Part shown: positions 18,504 through 27,580 of the stretch, in pieces | How the letters are laid out: every line of letters starts with the position of its first letter | Position numbering within the stretch: position 1 is the first letter of the stretch | NCBI RefSeq assembly: GCF_005116675.2 | Contig: NZ_CP050699.1 | Coordinates: 3,992,001-4,056,000 of the forward strand | DNA from: Desulfosediminicola ganghwensis | Lineage (GTDB): Bacteria > Desulfobacterota > Desulfobulbia > Desulfobulbales > Desulfocapsaceae | Direction of reading: 5' to 3' | DNA: 64,000 bases | Made by a program: the position numbers and the translations under genes | Notes under the pieces: model-generated | What the model was told of the DNA's origin: nothing | What the model saw: only the letters and a program-made list of their open reading frames with translations | The model's database searches: none

Positions 18504-19688
18504 TCAGGAGCTATCATCATAAGCCAGGTCGGTAATCGGCCTGAGATAGACCAGCTTTCCCTTGCCGCACTGCGGGCAGCAGCAGATGTCGATGCCGGTC
18601 AAGCGCAGCATCATCTCCTGAACGGTCTCCACTGTTTTCTGTGTATATTTGACGTCTGAACCGATCAGGGTGCGGATTAAAGCGATGCAGGTTTTCTTGT
18701 TAGCATGAGCCAGGAAGCCGTAATAGCGGATTTTGGTAAAGCCGCTCGGCAGCACGTGCAGGAGAAATCGCCTGATAAATTCTTCAGCACTGAGGGTAAG
18801 TTCTTTTTCCTTATTGTCGTCGCTGCGGTCCCGATACCTGAAGCTAACCTTGCCATCATCGATAGCAATGATCCGGTTGTTGGTTATTGCCACCCGGTGG
18901 GTATAGCGACCGAGATATTCGAGTACCTGTTCCGGTCCACCAAAGGGCTGTTTGGCATAAGTGATCCACTGCTTGCCACGCAACGTTTCTATGAACGTCA
19001 GGAACTGTTTTTTCTCTTGCAGCCCTGCAACCTTGCCAGGGAAAGAAAGGAGGTTTTTCTTATGTGCCCTTTCTAGCTTGTCCAGATAGCGTTTTTTGAA
19101 CTCCTTCGCCAATGACTGAACCCGGAATAAATATTTTCTTCTGGTGCCGGTCCAGCTTGTACGATCAAATGAAAGAACTCCTGCCGGGATGATGCAGTGC
19201 AGGTGGTAGTGGTCCATGAGTTTCTGATTCCATGTGTGAAGCACGGAAATGAAGCCGAGTTGGCCCCCAAGGCGCCACTGCGGATCACGGGCGAAGACCT
19301 GCAATGTTTCTTTGACTGCGGTAAACAGCAGAGTCAGCATAATGTGTTTATTGCCCATAACCAGGGGATTAAGCTCATGCGGCAAAGTGAAAACGTTGTG
19401 AAAATAGGGGCAAGGCAGCAGTTCTGTCCTTCTGTCACTGAGCCATTTCTCCTTGACCATGGTCTGGCATTTCGGACAGTGTCTGTCCCGGCAGGAGTTA
19501 TATGCGTTGCGGCTATAACCGCAATGATTACAGGCTTCGACATGGCCTCCAAGGGCAGCGGTCCGACATATTTCGATGCGTCTCATGACCTTATATTGCT
19601 GCGATCCCACCACATGCATATCCCGGTATTTCTTACCATATCTGCGAAAGATATCGGCAATCTCCGGTGTGTTGCCATTATCTTTCAT
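18504..19688 (-). CDS. IS91-family transposase
   Basis: About 394 residues. The N-terminal zinc-binding region has [23 protein letters not shown]. The HUH-type relaxase core shows [10 protein letters not shown] and [11 protein letters not shown], followed by [18 protein letters not shown] with the catalytic-tyrosine region YLGRYTHR. The C-terminal end has a [10 protein letters not shown] zinc motif. This is a single-strand, rolling-circle-type transposase. I chose the ATG at 19688, preceded by GGAGGGAG; it overlaps the end of the frameshifted integrase, suggesting translational coupling. The gene looks intact. Confidence 0.93.
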   Translation of the reverse strand: MKDNGNTPEIADIFRRYGKKYRDMHVVGSQQYKVMRRIEICRTAALGGHVEACNHCGYSRNAYNSCRDRHCPKCQTMVKEKWLSDRRTELLPCPYFHNVFTLPHELNPLVMGNKHIMLTLLFTAVKETLQVFARDPQWRLGGQLGFISVLHTWNQKLMDHYHLHCIIPAGVLSFDRTSWTGTRRKYLFRVQSLAKEFKKRYLDKLERAHKKNLLSFPGKVAGLQEKKQFLTFIETLRGKQWITYAKQPFGGPEQVLEYLGRYTHRVAITNNRIIAIDDGKVSFRYRDRSDDNKEKELTLSAEEFIRRFLLHVLPSGFTKIRYYGFLAHANKKTCIALIRTLIGSDVKYTQKTVETVQEMMLRLTGIDICCCPQCGKGKLVYLRPITDLAYDDSS

Positions 19689-20549
19689 CTGCTCCCTCCT
19701 TCGTCTCGTCCAGCAGATCAAGCGGACTCTTGAGTTGGACATACCTGGCTGGAACCAGATGCAGATAGATCGTCGTTGTTTCTATGTTGCTGTGGCCGAG
19801 CAGTTGGCTGATGGTATAAAGGTCGTAGCCTTTATAGAGGAGGTGGGTGGCAAAGCTGTGTCTGAGAGTATGGAGACTGCATTCCCTGGTTAAGCCGATT
19901 TTTTTTTAGCTGCGTAGAGCATCATCGAGACGGAAGCACTTCTGATATGGGTTCCGGGCTTCTGGCCGGGAAACAACCACAGCTTGGGCTTGTACTCCTG
20001 CCAATAGGCCCGCAGTTCAGGGAGCAACTGTCTGGACAGAACCGTATAGCGATCCTTGCGTCCCTTGCCCTGTTGGACCCTGATTACCATCCTGGACGGA
20101 TCGCTTTCAATATGCTCCGGCTTGAGGCGAATAGCTTCCCCGACTCTAAGCCCTGCGCTGTAGATGGTCTTGAGCAGAACCCGGTGTTTAAGGTTATCAA
20201 TGCAGCCCAGAAGACGGCCTACCTCTTCCATTGACAGTACGGCCGGTAGTTTCTTGCTCCGTGGTTTCGGCGGCAGGCCAAAGCGGTCATCAACCTCCCG
20301 GTCGCAAATATGACGGTAGAAATAGGTGATGCCTGAGAGATAGGTCTTGCATGAACTCCATGCCAGTTTTTTCTCCAGCAGCAGATGGCGGAAATAGCCC
20401 CGCACCTGGTCATTGCTCAGCTTCTCCGGGGACTGATTGTAGTACTTTGCCAGGCATCTGACCCCACTGATGTACCCACGCTGGGTCTCATGGGTGAGAC
20501 CGTGAAAATTCATGTGTTCGACGAACTCGTCTCGGATCGGACTACTCAT
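19678..20549 (-). CDS. Tyrosine recombinase of the IS91-type element, read through a -1 frameshift at an A9 tract
   Basis: The zero frame from 20549 gives 219 residues and stops at 19890, right after nine consecutive A residues (T9 on the plus strand, 19909-19917). This frame has the SAM-like N-terminal domain and the first catalytic arginine in [13 protein letters not shown], but ends early. The -1 frame continues from the A9 tract with [18 protein letters not shown], then [13 protein letters not shown] and TIYLHL, which supply the missing H-x-x-R, H and Y catalytic residues. It ends at 19678, inside the transposase start. The complete product would be about 290 residues, normal for the family. 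Either programmed frameshifting/slippage makes the active protein, or a one-base indel has broken the gene. Confidence 0.8.
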
Positions 20550-20558
20550 GACGCACCT

Positions 20559-20607
20559 CCTTGGTTGAGTTGATAAGGACGCTACTACAGTATCTTATCA
20601 ATCAAGG
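20559..20607. repeat. Inverted repeat upstream of the IS91 integrase gene
   Basis: Arms CCTTGGTTGAGTTGATAAG (20559-20577) and CTTATCAATCAAGG (20594-20607) pair over about 14 bp with small gaps. It overlaps the integrase ribosome-binding region and may be an operator or part of the element's terminus. Confidence 0.5.
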
Positions 20608-21030
20608 AAGTAATGGTAGAAATGAATTTCTTGCTGGAAGAGGTGGAATAAAAGGGAGGCTGGTTGGTCGGTTTTTCCGCGTAGCGGTTCAGTTCACAGC
20701 GAGTATCTCAAGCTGAGAACCTGTTACAGCCTGAAAAGGTTTCGTCTGGCAATCTCAACCTAAGCCTCCTGAAGCGTTCGGCAGAAAATCGATACTTCCA
20801 TGATTTTTTCTCATTTAATTTTGAGAACTATTCTTGTGCGAGGAATTCACCAGAGGCCCTACAAACACAATACTCTCTTGATATTTTAATCGAGATTTCA
20901 ATCGAATGGACATACCTAACCCCATTGTCAACGTTCAATTGTGCCTTAGCATATCAAACAATAAGGTCCAATTACGTAGCGTCTTAGTAATTGAACTTTT
21001 TACCCGTATTAACCCAGAGGGGGAATAGAT
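20608..21030. other. Intergenic region, 423 bp
   Basis: Right flank of the IS91-type element and upstream region of the second PEP-CTERM gene. No gene found. AGAGGGGGAATAG before 21031 supplies the ribosome-binding site. Confidence 0.5.
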
Positions 21031-21786
21031 ATGAAAAAATCACTGACGATTGCTGCTATTGTATTTGGAATGGCAGCATTTGGAACAACAGCATATGCAT
21101 TACCAGCATTACAGTTAGGACCTGGAACAGGTGATTGGACTTATATTGGCGGAGGAGACGACACCTGGTATACAAGTGATGATCCATATAACCTGCAAGC
21201 GTTGGCCAATGCCACTCAGGCGGACGGGGGAGATGGAGATTACGCATGGGATACAGATGGGGCAATTATGCAATACGCTTATTTGGTTTTTTCCGCAGTC
21301 CCGAACGCTGATTCCGCTACAGATCTCTTTGATATAGATATTTTCAACGATGGTGGTGTAACCCTTGTGGATTCAGGTTTTGGGACACCTCCGCCGGAAG
21401 ACCTGAATAGCCTTTCGCCTCATAGTGTTTTCCCAACATATTATGAAGTTTATGAGTTTAGATTTGATGATGTCCTTGAAGACATTTGGAATACAGAGGA
21501 AGGAGAGTCTGGGTCGGGTAAGGGCTACATTGAAGATTTTGTAGTAGACGTATTGTACTATGACCCTGGAGTTGAAGGTATCCACATGGATCTTTTAACG
21601 ATCTTTGGAGATGGAAAATATAATCCTGGTGATTTTGAGAATCAATTTTTAGTCAAGGCGAATGCCCCATACTCCCATGATGCTCAGTACGCTTCACCAG
21701 AGCCAATTCCAGAACCAGCAACAATGCTCCTCTTCGGAGCTGGTCTTGCCGGACTTGCCGGAATGAGCAGGAGAAAGAAAAAGTAA
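21031..21786 (+). CDS. PEP-CTERM sorting-domain protein (choice-of-anchor N-like)
   Basis: A 251-residue secreted protein. It starts with a signal peptide (MKKSLTIAAIVFGMAAFGTTAYA, cleaved before LPALQ). The body is acidic and rich in Gly, Asp and Tyr. The C-terminal sorting signal is PIPEPATMLLFGAGLAGLAG followed by the basic SRRKKK. The N-terminal LPALQLGPGTGDWTY resembles choice-of-anchor N proteins (moderate confidence). It would be processed by an exosortase encoded elsewhere. A G-rich ribosome-binding site precedes the ATG, and a clear terminator follows 20 bp after the stop. No internal cysteine was seen in the mature part. Confidence 0.85.
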   Translation: MKKSLTIAAIVFGMAAFGTTAYALPALQLGPGTGDWTYIGGGDDTWYTSDDPYNLQALANATQADGGDGDYAWDTDGAIMQYAYLVFSAVPNADSATDLFDIDIFNDGGVTLVDSGFGTPPPEDLNSLSPHSVFPTYYEVYEFRFDDVLEDIWNTEEGESGSGKGYIEDFVVDVLYYDPGVEGIHMDLLTIFGDGKYNPGDFENQFLVKANAPYSHDAQYASPEPIPEPATMLLFGAGLAGLAGMSRRKKK

Positions 21787-21806
21787 GCTCACCGTCATAT
21801 GGGGAT

Positions 21807-21840
21807 AAAAAGGCAGGTCCTAAAATAGATCTGCCTTTTT
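21807..21840 (+). terminator. Intrinsic terminator of the PEP-CTERM gene
   Basis: AAAAAGGCAGGTC (from 21807) pairs with GATCTGCCTTTTT (ending at 21840), with one G-T pair, and ends in a T5 run. Confidence 0.85.
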
Positions 21841-22150
21841 ATTCACGTCATAACATCGTATCCAGCATTGTAGTAGAAACTATATGTACAATCATGCAAC
21901 GGTATTCATTTGTTCACCGTGGTAAATTTCATAGCTCTATCCCGCAATCTCAGTTCACAGATTATCATTAACACTATCAAACGATTGCAACCTTTCTGTC
22001 GCGAAGGTTTTTCCTGTAAATGTTCAAGCTCAACACTATCGTAAGCTGTTCCATTTTCAGCCAATACAGTGATGGACTATACTTTCAAATAGGCTCACAC
22101 AGACTAGATTCTGGTTATCAGATTTGATTGCAACGCCAAATCCAGATTTA
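21841..22150. other. Intergenic region, 310 bp
   Basis: Spacer between the PEP-CTERM terminator and the 3' end of ftcD. No feature recognised. Confidence 0.5.
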
Positions 22151-23764
22151 TCAATGTTCCAGCAAGTTAAGAACTTTCTCGCATTGCTCTTTGGCCCGCA
22201 GCGTGAGTTGTTCAGCTTCTGCCAAAGTAGCTTGGCGATACTCCTCGTCCTTTATCCCTGCCATATTGATCAGCACGTTCTGATATGCTCCCCAGATACC
22301 GGTCTCCAGAGAGCGGGCGCCAACCTGAGTGTCTGATTTTGAAGCTGGATTACCATATGCAGCCACCAGATTGAGCGCATCCCAGGCGGAATCGGCCAAG
22401 CGCATGGTGGTGAGCGGCACCTGAATCGCAGTCTTCAACCCTGCCTGCATCTTCGCGGTCCGGGCCTTTTTTTCGGCCTCACTATTTTTGGGCATACGCA
22501 AGCCTTCCATATACTCATTGAAGGCCGAGGTATCAGCATCTATCATTGGTATCAACTTTTGGGTCACTTCATGAAGCACCGGAATGGCTTCCATCATCTT
22601 CGGCTGCACACCCTCAAATTTACGTACCCCCCAGGTGAGCTTGGCTACCATGGAACCCAGCCCCGACCCGATTGCCGCCACCGCTGCCGAAGCAGAGCCA
22701 CCGCCTGGTGCCGAGCTTCTGGCAGCGATCTCTTCGATAAACTCCCGCACGCTCATACCGGCAAGAGGTTCATCGGGCTCTTCTGCCACAATATATTCAA
22801 TTATCTTTTCTTCCGGCTTGAACGGCGCCACCGAATTCAGACCCATCCGTTCCACTGCCAGCCTGATTTTCTGATCTTCCTGATAGATGAATAGCTCTTC
22901 TTTTTCTATGTAATAATCCGCTGCCATCAACATCGCCTCCAGCGGCACTACACCCACAATTTCAGAACCTGTTACGGCAAGATTCAATGCCGCAGCCTCT
23001 TTTTTAGCCTCCTCGTACATCACATGGATAGGTGTGACCTGATAGTCGTTGAGGTTTACCGTGACCTGAGCCAGGTTATACTCATCAACAAACCAGCCCA
23101 TCCCCTTAACTTCTTTCAAGCTACCGGGGCTGTCTTCACCGCGGCCGGCTTCCCGCAAGTTGAGGGCAATCCTGTGGGCCTGGTTGGAAGTACCGAGGAT
23201 ATTGACATTGTAGGCAATCAGGAACTTTCTGGCCCCGGTGGCGGTGATGCCCCATTCCGGTACAAAGTCGGTTGGACCGAAATCCGGCTTCCACCTGGGG
23301 TCCTGCAGTTTTTCGGCAAGTCCCTCATATTCTCCGGCGCGCACATCTGGCAATTTGCGCCGATAGTCATGTTCTGCCGCCTCTTCGTAGAGGTACAAAG
23401 GAATTTTCAACTCCTGGGCAGCCCGTGCTGCGAACTTTTTGGCGATTTCAACACATTCAGCCATGGTAACACCTGCCACCGGTACAAACGGGCAGACATC
23501 CATGGCTCCGAACCTGGGATGTTCACCACCATGCTTTCGCATGTCGATCCGCTCCCGCGCCACCCTTGCTGCCGCCAACGCACCTTCAATGATGCTCTCC
23601 GGCCCGCCCACGAAAGTATAGACTGTTCTATTGGTGGAACGCCCCGGATCAACATCAATCAGGGAACAGCCTTTCACATTTCTGATCGCCTCCGCGATCG
23701 CTTCTATGATCTCCGGATCTCTTCCTTCAGAAAAGTTCGGAACGCATTCTATTATCTTCTTCAT
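22151..23764 (-). CDS. ftcD: Fused glutamate formimidoyltransferase / formimidoyltetrahydrofolate cyclodeaminase
   Basis: A 537-residue bifunctional enzyme. Residues 1 to about 330 are the formiminotransferase domain, starting MKKIIECVPNFSEGRD, with HGGEHPRFGAMDVCPFVPV and WGITATGARKFLIAYNVNILGT. Residues from about 345 are the helical cyclodeaminase domain with SAPGGGSASAAVAAIGSGLG and LTTMRLADSAWDALNLV. It moves the formimino group of N-formimino-glutamate to tetrahydrofolate and then releases ammonia to give methenyl-THF. This fused layout is the one found in animals and some anaerobic bacteria. It is the last gene of the leftward hut operon, after hutU and hutI, with a 171-bp gap to hutI. 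Confidence 0.95.
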   Translation of the reverse strand: MKKIIECVPNFSEGRDPEIIEAIAEAIRNVKGCSLIDVDPGRSTNRTVYTFVGGPESIIEGALAAARVARERIDMRKHGGEHPRFGAMDVCPFVPVAGVTMAECVEIAKKFAARAAQELKIPLYLYEEAAEHDYRRKLPDVRAGEYEGLAEKLQDPRWKPDFGPTDFVPEWGITATGARKFLIAYNVNILGTSNQAHRIALNLREAGRGEDSPGSLKEVKGMGWFVDEYNLAQVTVNLNDYQVTPIHVMYEEAKKEAAALNLAVTGSEIVGVVPLEAMLMAADYYIEKEELFIYQEDQKIRLAVERMGLNSVAPFKPEEKIIEYIVAEEPDEPLAGMSVREFIEEIAARSSAPGGGSASAAVAAIGSGLGSMVAKLTWGVRKFEGVQPKMMEAIPVLHEVTQKLIPMIDADTSAFNEYMEGLRMPKNSEAEKKARTAKMQAGLKTAIQVPLTTMRLADSAWDALNLVAAYGNPASKSDTQVGARSLETGIWGAYQNVLINMAGIKDEEYRQATLAEAEQLTLRAKEQCEKVLNLLEH

Positions 23765-23898
23765 GGCATCCAGTACCCTGATTTTCTATTATCATTCTTT
23801 ACCGAGCATCGATTCAGAGGATGTTTACTCCTAACCCCTGTCACCTCACGCCTCACAATGCTCTTCTAACTTCACGCACCCAGGTTTTTCAAATCCCC

Positions 23899-23936
23899 CA
23901 TCCAACATCCAACGTCCAACCTGCGGTTAACGTCGT
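23899..23936. repeat. Short CCAAC-rich degenerate repeat between hutI and ftcD
   Basis: Three tandem imperfect units of the form CATCCAAC / CATCCAAC / CGTCCAAC followed by GTTAACG. A related sequence in opposite orientation, GGACGTTGAACGTTGG, lies at 29904-29921 after hutC. Confidence 0.45.
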
Positions 23937-25180
23937 CAAACCACCCGAACCCCTTTCTTATACACTTCTTGAACCGGCGATACTCCGGCATGATATGCAA
24001 GAATTGCCGGTGAGTCCCCATCAAGGGTCAGAAAATCAGCCTGCTTGCCAACATCAAGGCTGCCCACTTTATCTGCCATACCGATGGAATAGGCTGCATT
24101 CAAGGTGGCGGCAACCAGAGCTTCCGCCGGTGTCATATTCATATTGAGCACTGCAAGTCCGATAACGAATGGCATCGACTCTGTATAACTGGAACCGGGG
24201 TTACAATCAGTGGCCAGCGCCACAGGCAGGTTATTGTCGATCATAAACCTGGCCCGGGCATAGGGTTTCCTCAGGCTATAGGCCGTGGCTGGCAACAGAT
24301 TAGCCACAACGCCATGAGCCGCCATTGTCCTGATATTTTCGTCAGAAGCAGCAAGCAGATGATCCGCAGAGCACGCCATGAGTTCTGCAGCCAAGCCCGC
24401 CCCACCGAGATCATGCACCTCATCGGCATGAATCTTCACCTTCATGCCCTGTGCTTGGGCTGCTTTAAGCAAGCGCCGCCCCTGTTCAATGGTAAACACC
24501 CCCACTTCGCAGAAAATGTCGCATTGAGCAGCGATACCTTGCTCTACTACCGCGGGCAACATCTCATCTATCACCAGGGTAATGAATTCATCGGGGTTGT
24601 GTTTAAATTCCAGCGGAATGGCGTGGGCACCGAGAAAAGTTGCCACCACATCCTGCACACCTTCTCTGGCGAGTTTACCAATAGCCCGTAATTGCTTGAG
24701 TTCACTCTCTGTATTGAGCCCATAGCCACTCTTGATTTCCAAGGTGGTGGTACCGCTTTTCAAAGCGGACAGTGCATGCTTTCTGGTTACTTCATATAAT
24801 TCGGACTCGGTGGCTTCAGCCACCGCCCGAACCGAGGAGAGGATTCCCCCACCCTTTTTCAGGATTTCCAGATACGGTGTTCCGGCAAGCCGCAACTCAA
24901 ACTCTGCCTCGCGACGTGTGGCAAAGCACATATGGGTATGCGGGTCGACAAAACCTGGGATCAGGCATTTGCCCTGCATATCCATCGTCTTGACCTTGCT
25001 GAGCGTTGATGCCTCTTTGGTAACCTCGTGCTCTTCACCAATCGCGACAATTCTGCCATCACCTGCAACAAGCAGCGCGCCATCTGGAAACGATGCCAAC
25101 TCGCCCTGACTGTTACCACCGCATGGTACGCCTCGATCGACTGGGGTGAATATCCTACAGTTTTTAAACAATATGTACAT
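23936..25180 (-). CDS. hutI: Imidazolonepropionase
   Basis: A 414-residue amidohydrolase that opens imidazolone propionate to N-formimino-glutamate. The metal-binding VDPHTHMCFATRR with its H-x-H, then KSGTTTLEIKSGYGL, the conserved HADEVHDLGGA and the late ALATDCNPGSS are all present and intact. An AGAGG ribosome-binding site precedes the ATG. The gap to hutU is only 13 bp, so the two are co-transcribed. The product feeds FtcD, the next gene downstream, rather than a glutamate formimidohydrolase. Confidence 0.95.
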   Translation of the reverse strand: MYILFKNCRIFTPVDRGVPCGGNSQGELASFPDGALLVAGDGRIVAIGEEHEVTKEASTLSKVKTMDMQGKCLIPGFVDPHTHMCFATRREAEFELRLAGTPYLEILKKGGGILSSVRAVAEATESELYEVTRKHALSALKSGTTTLEIKSGYGLNTESELKQLRAIGKLAREGVQDVVATFLGAHAIPLEFKHNPDEFITLVIDEMLPAVVEQGIAAQCDIFCEVGVFTIEQGRRLLKAAQAQGMKVKIHADEVHDLGGAGLAAELMACSADHLLAASDENIRTMAAHGVVANLLPATAYSLRKPYARARFMIDNNLPVALATDCNPGSSYTESMPFVIGLAVLNMNMTPAEALVAATLNAAYSIGMADKVGSLDVGKQADFLTLDGDSPAILAYHAGVSPVQEVYKKGVRVV

Positions 25181-25193
25181 AATGCCAGCCTCT

Positions 25194-27227
25194 CTATTTC
25201 TGCAACCGGGTAAAGAGATCCACTACCGCACTTTCAACCGCCTCTTCGTCGCTCACATAGGGAATGGTGATCTGGTCTCCATTGCTGTTGTCGCGATTAT
25301 AGGCCATGGCCACATCCATTGCGTTAGGATTGCGCGCCCAGTTGCGGCGTGCGACCCCACCCATAACATCCCAGCTCATGGCTGAACGCAGGATTTCATC
25401 CACCCGGTCGCTGCCATCGAGCACCATGCCGAAGCCACCGTTGATAGCTTTGCCAATACCGGTGCCACCGCCGTTATGCAGTGCCACCAGCGACATACCG
25501 CGCGCTGCATTACCCGCAAAACAATGCGTGGCCATATCAGCGCAGACATTGGAACCGTCGTAAATATTCGCAGTCTCACGAAATGGGGAGTCGGTACCGC
25601 CCGGGTCGTGATGGTCGCGACCAAGCATAATCGTTCCCACTTCCCCATTTCGCACCATCTCATTAAACTTGAGAGCAATAGCAGCCCGGCCGCCGGCATC
25701 TGAATAGAGGATTCGCGCCTGACTACCTACGACCAGCTTGTTTTGCTCCGCATCGCGTATCCAGATATAATTATCACGATCTTCCGCCCTGCGCTCCGGA
25801 TCGATGCAGCTCATCGCCGCGGCATCGGTTTTTTTGAGATCATCATGTTTTCCGCTCAGGCATACCCAGCGGAACGGGCCATATCCGTAATCAAAGATCG
25901 GCCCCATGATATCCTCGAAATAAGAGGGATAAATGAAACCATCCCGTGCATCCACACCGTTTTTGGCAACTTCCGTGACCCCTGCATCGAAAACGGCTTT
26001 CAAAAAGGCGTTGCCGTAATCGAAGAAATAGGTGCCCTGTTCTTTCAGCCTCTGCACTGCTGCGATATGTCGTCTCAGGCTTGTATCGACCAGTTTTTTG
26101 AATCGCTCCCGGTCAGTTGCCAGTAAACGGGTGCGTTCCTCAAAGCTGATACCGGCAGGACAATAGCCACCATCGTATACCACATGACAGGAGGTCTGGT
26201 CGGATAGCAACTCCACCTCAAACTCCCGGTCCGCGATGTACTCGAGCAGGTCCACCACATTGCCATGATAGGCGATGGAGAGATTTTCTTTCGCAACTCT
26301 GGCTTCTCCAGCCAGACGCAGTACTTCCTCCATATCACTTGAAACCACATCTACCCAGCCTTGCTGATGGCGGGTAGTAATACGGGAAATATCCACCTCG
26401 GCGGTGATTGATACCGCACCTGAAATTTTCGCAGCTTTCGGCTGTGCACCGCTCATTCCGCCCAGGCCCGACGAGACAAACAGCAGACCACGCAGATCAC
26501 CTTCAGCGGGTACTCCACACATCTTACGACCGGCATTGAGCAGGGTGTTGTAAGTGCCATGCACGATTCCCTGGGGGCCGATATACATCCAGCCCCCGGC
26601 GGTCATCTGACCGTAGGAGGAGACACCCATCTGGGTAGCGATCTCCCAGTCATCCGGGTTGTCATAGAGGCCCACCATCAAGCCGTTGGTAATGATCACC
26701 CTGGGTTGATCGGGACTCGACTTGAAAAGGCCAAGCGGATGGCCTGACTGCATAACCAGAGTTTGATGGTCGGTAAGCGCTTCCAGATATTTCCGGATCA
26801 ATCGGTACTGCATCCAGTTTTGACAGACCGCTCCGGTCTCGCCGTAGGTGACCAGCTCATAGGGGTAAAGGGCGACATCAAAGTCGAGATTATTATCGAT
26901 CATTACCTGAAAGGCTTTTCCCTCAAGGCAATTGCTGGTGTATTCGTCAATCGGTTTAGCGTAGAGTCTTCCCTCGGGCCGGAAACGGTAACCGTATATA
27001 CGGCCTCTGGTGCGTAACTCCTCCAGGAACTCCGGGATTAACTCGTGGTGGTGTTGCTCTGGAATATAGCGAAGCGCATTTTTCAGCGCGGTCATGGTCT
27101 GTGACTGGGTGAGCCGAAATCCACGATCAGGAGCACGGCGTATACCTTCCAAAAATTCCTTCTGCCGTGGTAGCTCGTCATCTAGTCGTATGGTCATAGC
27201 CTTTGCGGCCGTTACATTGGTTTGCAT
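25194..27227 (-). CDS. hutU: Urocanate hydratase, long type
   Basis: About 677 residues, converting urocanate to imidazolone propionate with tightly bound NAD. The length exceeds the usual bacterial enzyme (about 555) and is close to the animal UROC1 type. The extra sequence lies at the N-terminus (through RYIPEQHHHELIPEFLEEL and RGRIYGYRFRPEG) and in the middle. Family motifs include QSGHPLGLF, ITNGLMVGLYD, GGWMYIGPQGIVHGTYNT and YGPFRWVCLSG. The GAGGT ribosome-binding site selects the ATG at 27227; the frame is open for 51 more codons upstream but those residues look non-coding and include a HutC-like operator. Confidence 0.93.
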   Translation of the reverse strand: MQTNVTAAKAMTIRLDDELPRQKEFLEGIRRAPDRGFRLTQSQTMTALKNALRYIPEQHHHELIPEFLEELRTRGRIYGYRFRPEGRLYAKPIDEYTSNCLEGKAFQVMIDNNLDFDVALYPYELVTYGETGAVCQNWMQYRLIRKYLEALTDHQTLVMQSGHPLGLFKSSPDQPRVIITNGLMVGLYDNPDDWEIATQMGVSSYGQMTAGGWMYIGPQGIVHGTYNTLLNAGRKMCGVPAEGDLRGLLFVSSGLGGMSGAQPKAAKISGAVSITAEVDISRITTRHQQGWVDVVSSDMEEVLRLAGEARVAKENLSIAYHGNVVDLLEYIADREFEVELLSDQTSCHVVYDGGYCPAGISFEERTRLLATDRERFKKLVDTSLRRHIAAVQRLKEQGTYFFDYGNAFLKAVFDAGVTEVAKNGVDARDGFIYPSYFEDIMGPIFDYGYGPFRWVCLSGKHDDLKKTDAAAMSCIDPERRAEDRDNYIWIRDAEQNKLVVGSQARILYSDAGGRAAIALKFNEMVRNGEVGTIMLGRDHHDPGGTDSPFRETANIYDGSNVCADMATHCFAGNAARGMSLVALHNGGGTGIGKAINGGFGMVLDGSDRVDEILRSAMSWDVMGGVARRNWARNPNAMDVAMAYNRDNSNGDQITIPYVSDEEAVESAVVDLFTRLQK

Positions 27228-27367
27228 TGCAACCTCTTTTTTGGTTGGTCTTTGTCTGATATCGCTGCAATTTAACTCGTATTCAGCATGACATTGAGAT
27301 TTACCCGCACGCTCATGGGATAAAACCTCTCTTGAATTCATATCAGATAATATGCTAAACGCTCCAG

Positions 27368-27381
27368 CTTGTATATACAAG
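27368..27381. promoter_or_regulatory. HutC-type operator 1
   Basis: Perfect palindrome CTTGTATATACAAG in the divergent hutU-hutH intergenic region, 140 bp upstream of the hutU start. It matches the TTGTA-TACAA pattern known for HutC/GntR repressors; hutC is the second gene of the rightward arm. Confidence 0.8.
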
Positions 27382-27467
27382 TGAATATTTCAATCAACTT
27401 CAACAATTCGGCTATTTACCTACATCTAACCTCAATAGCTTGAATTTTCATCTTGAACGAGATTAAA

Positions 27468-27481
27468 TTTGTATATACATT
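27468..27481. promoter_or_regulatory. HutC-type operator 2
   Basis: TTTGTATATACATT is a near-palindromic second copy, centred 100 bp from the first and about 105 bp before hutH. Two sites ten helical turns apart could allow looping or independent control of each arm. Confidence 0.7.
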
Positions 27482-27580
27482 GTCAGCACATTCGACTGAC
27501 ACTCCATCTGATTTCACAGATGCAACACATTCTAATCGGGGTTCAACTCTGTGAAGCCCGTTACTTCATTCTGACGAACT

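Larger units (their letters stand above)
18504..20607 (-). mobile_element. IS91-type element (integrase plus HUH transposase)
   Basis: Two minus-strand genes in the order tyrosine recombinase then IS91 transposase, overlapping by 11 bp once a frameshift in the first is allowed, form a typical IS91-group element with an accessory integrase. Coordinates given are the minimum span, from the transposase stop to the hairpin upstream of the integrase; true termini were not determined. No flanking target duplication is expected for this rolling-circle family. Confidence 0.8.

Noticed and set aside
23024-23869. Open frame of 281 codons antisense to ftcD
   Set aside because: It is a shadow of the well-supported ftcD frame, and its product has no recognisable domain.
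27228-27380. 51-codon N-terminal extension of hutU
   Set aside because: A good ribosome-binding site precedes the internal ATG, the extension has no family similarity, and it contains the first HutC-like operator.
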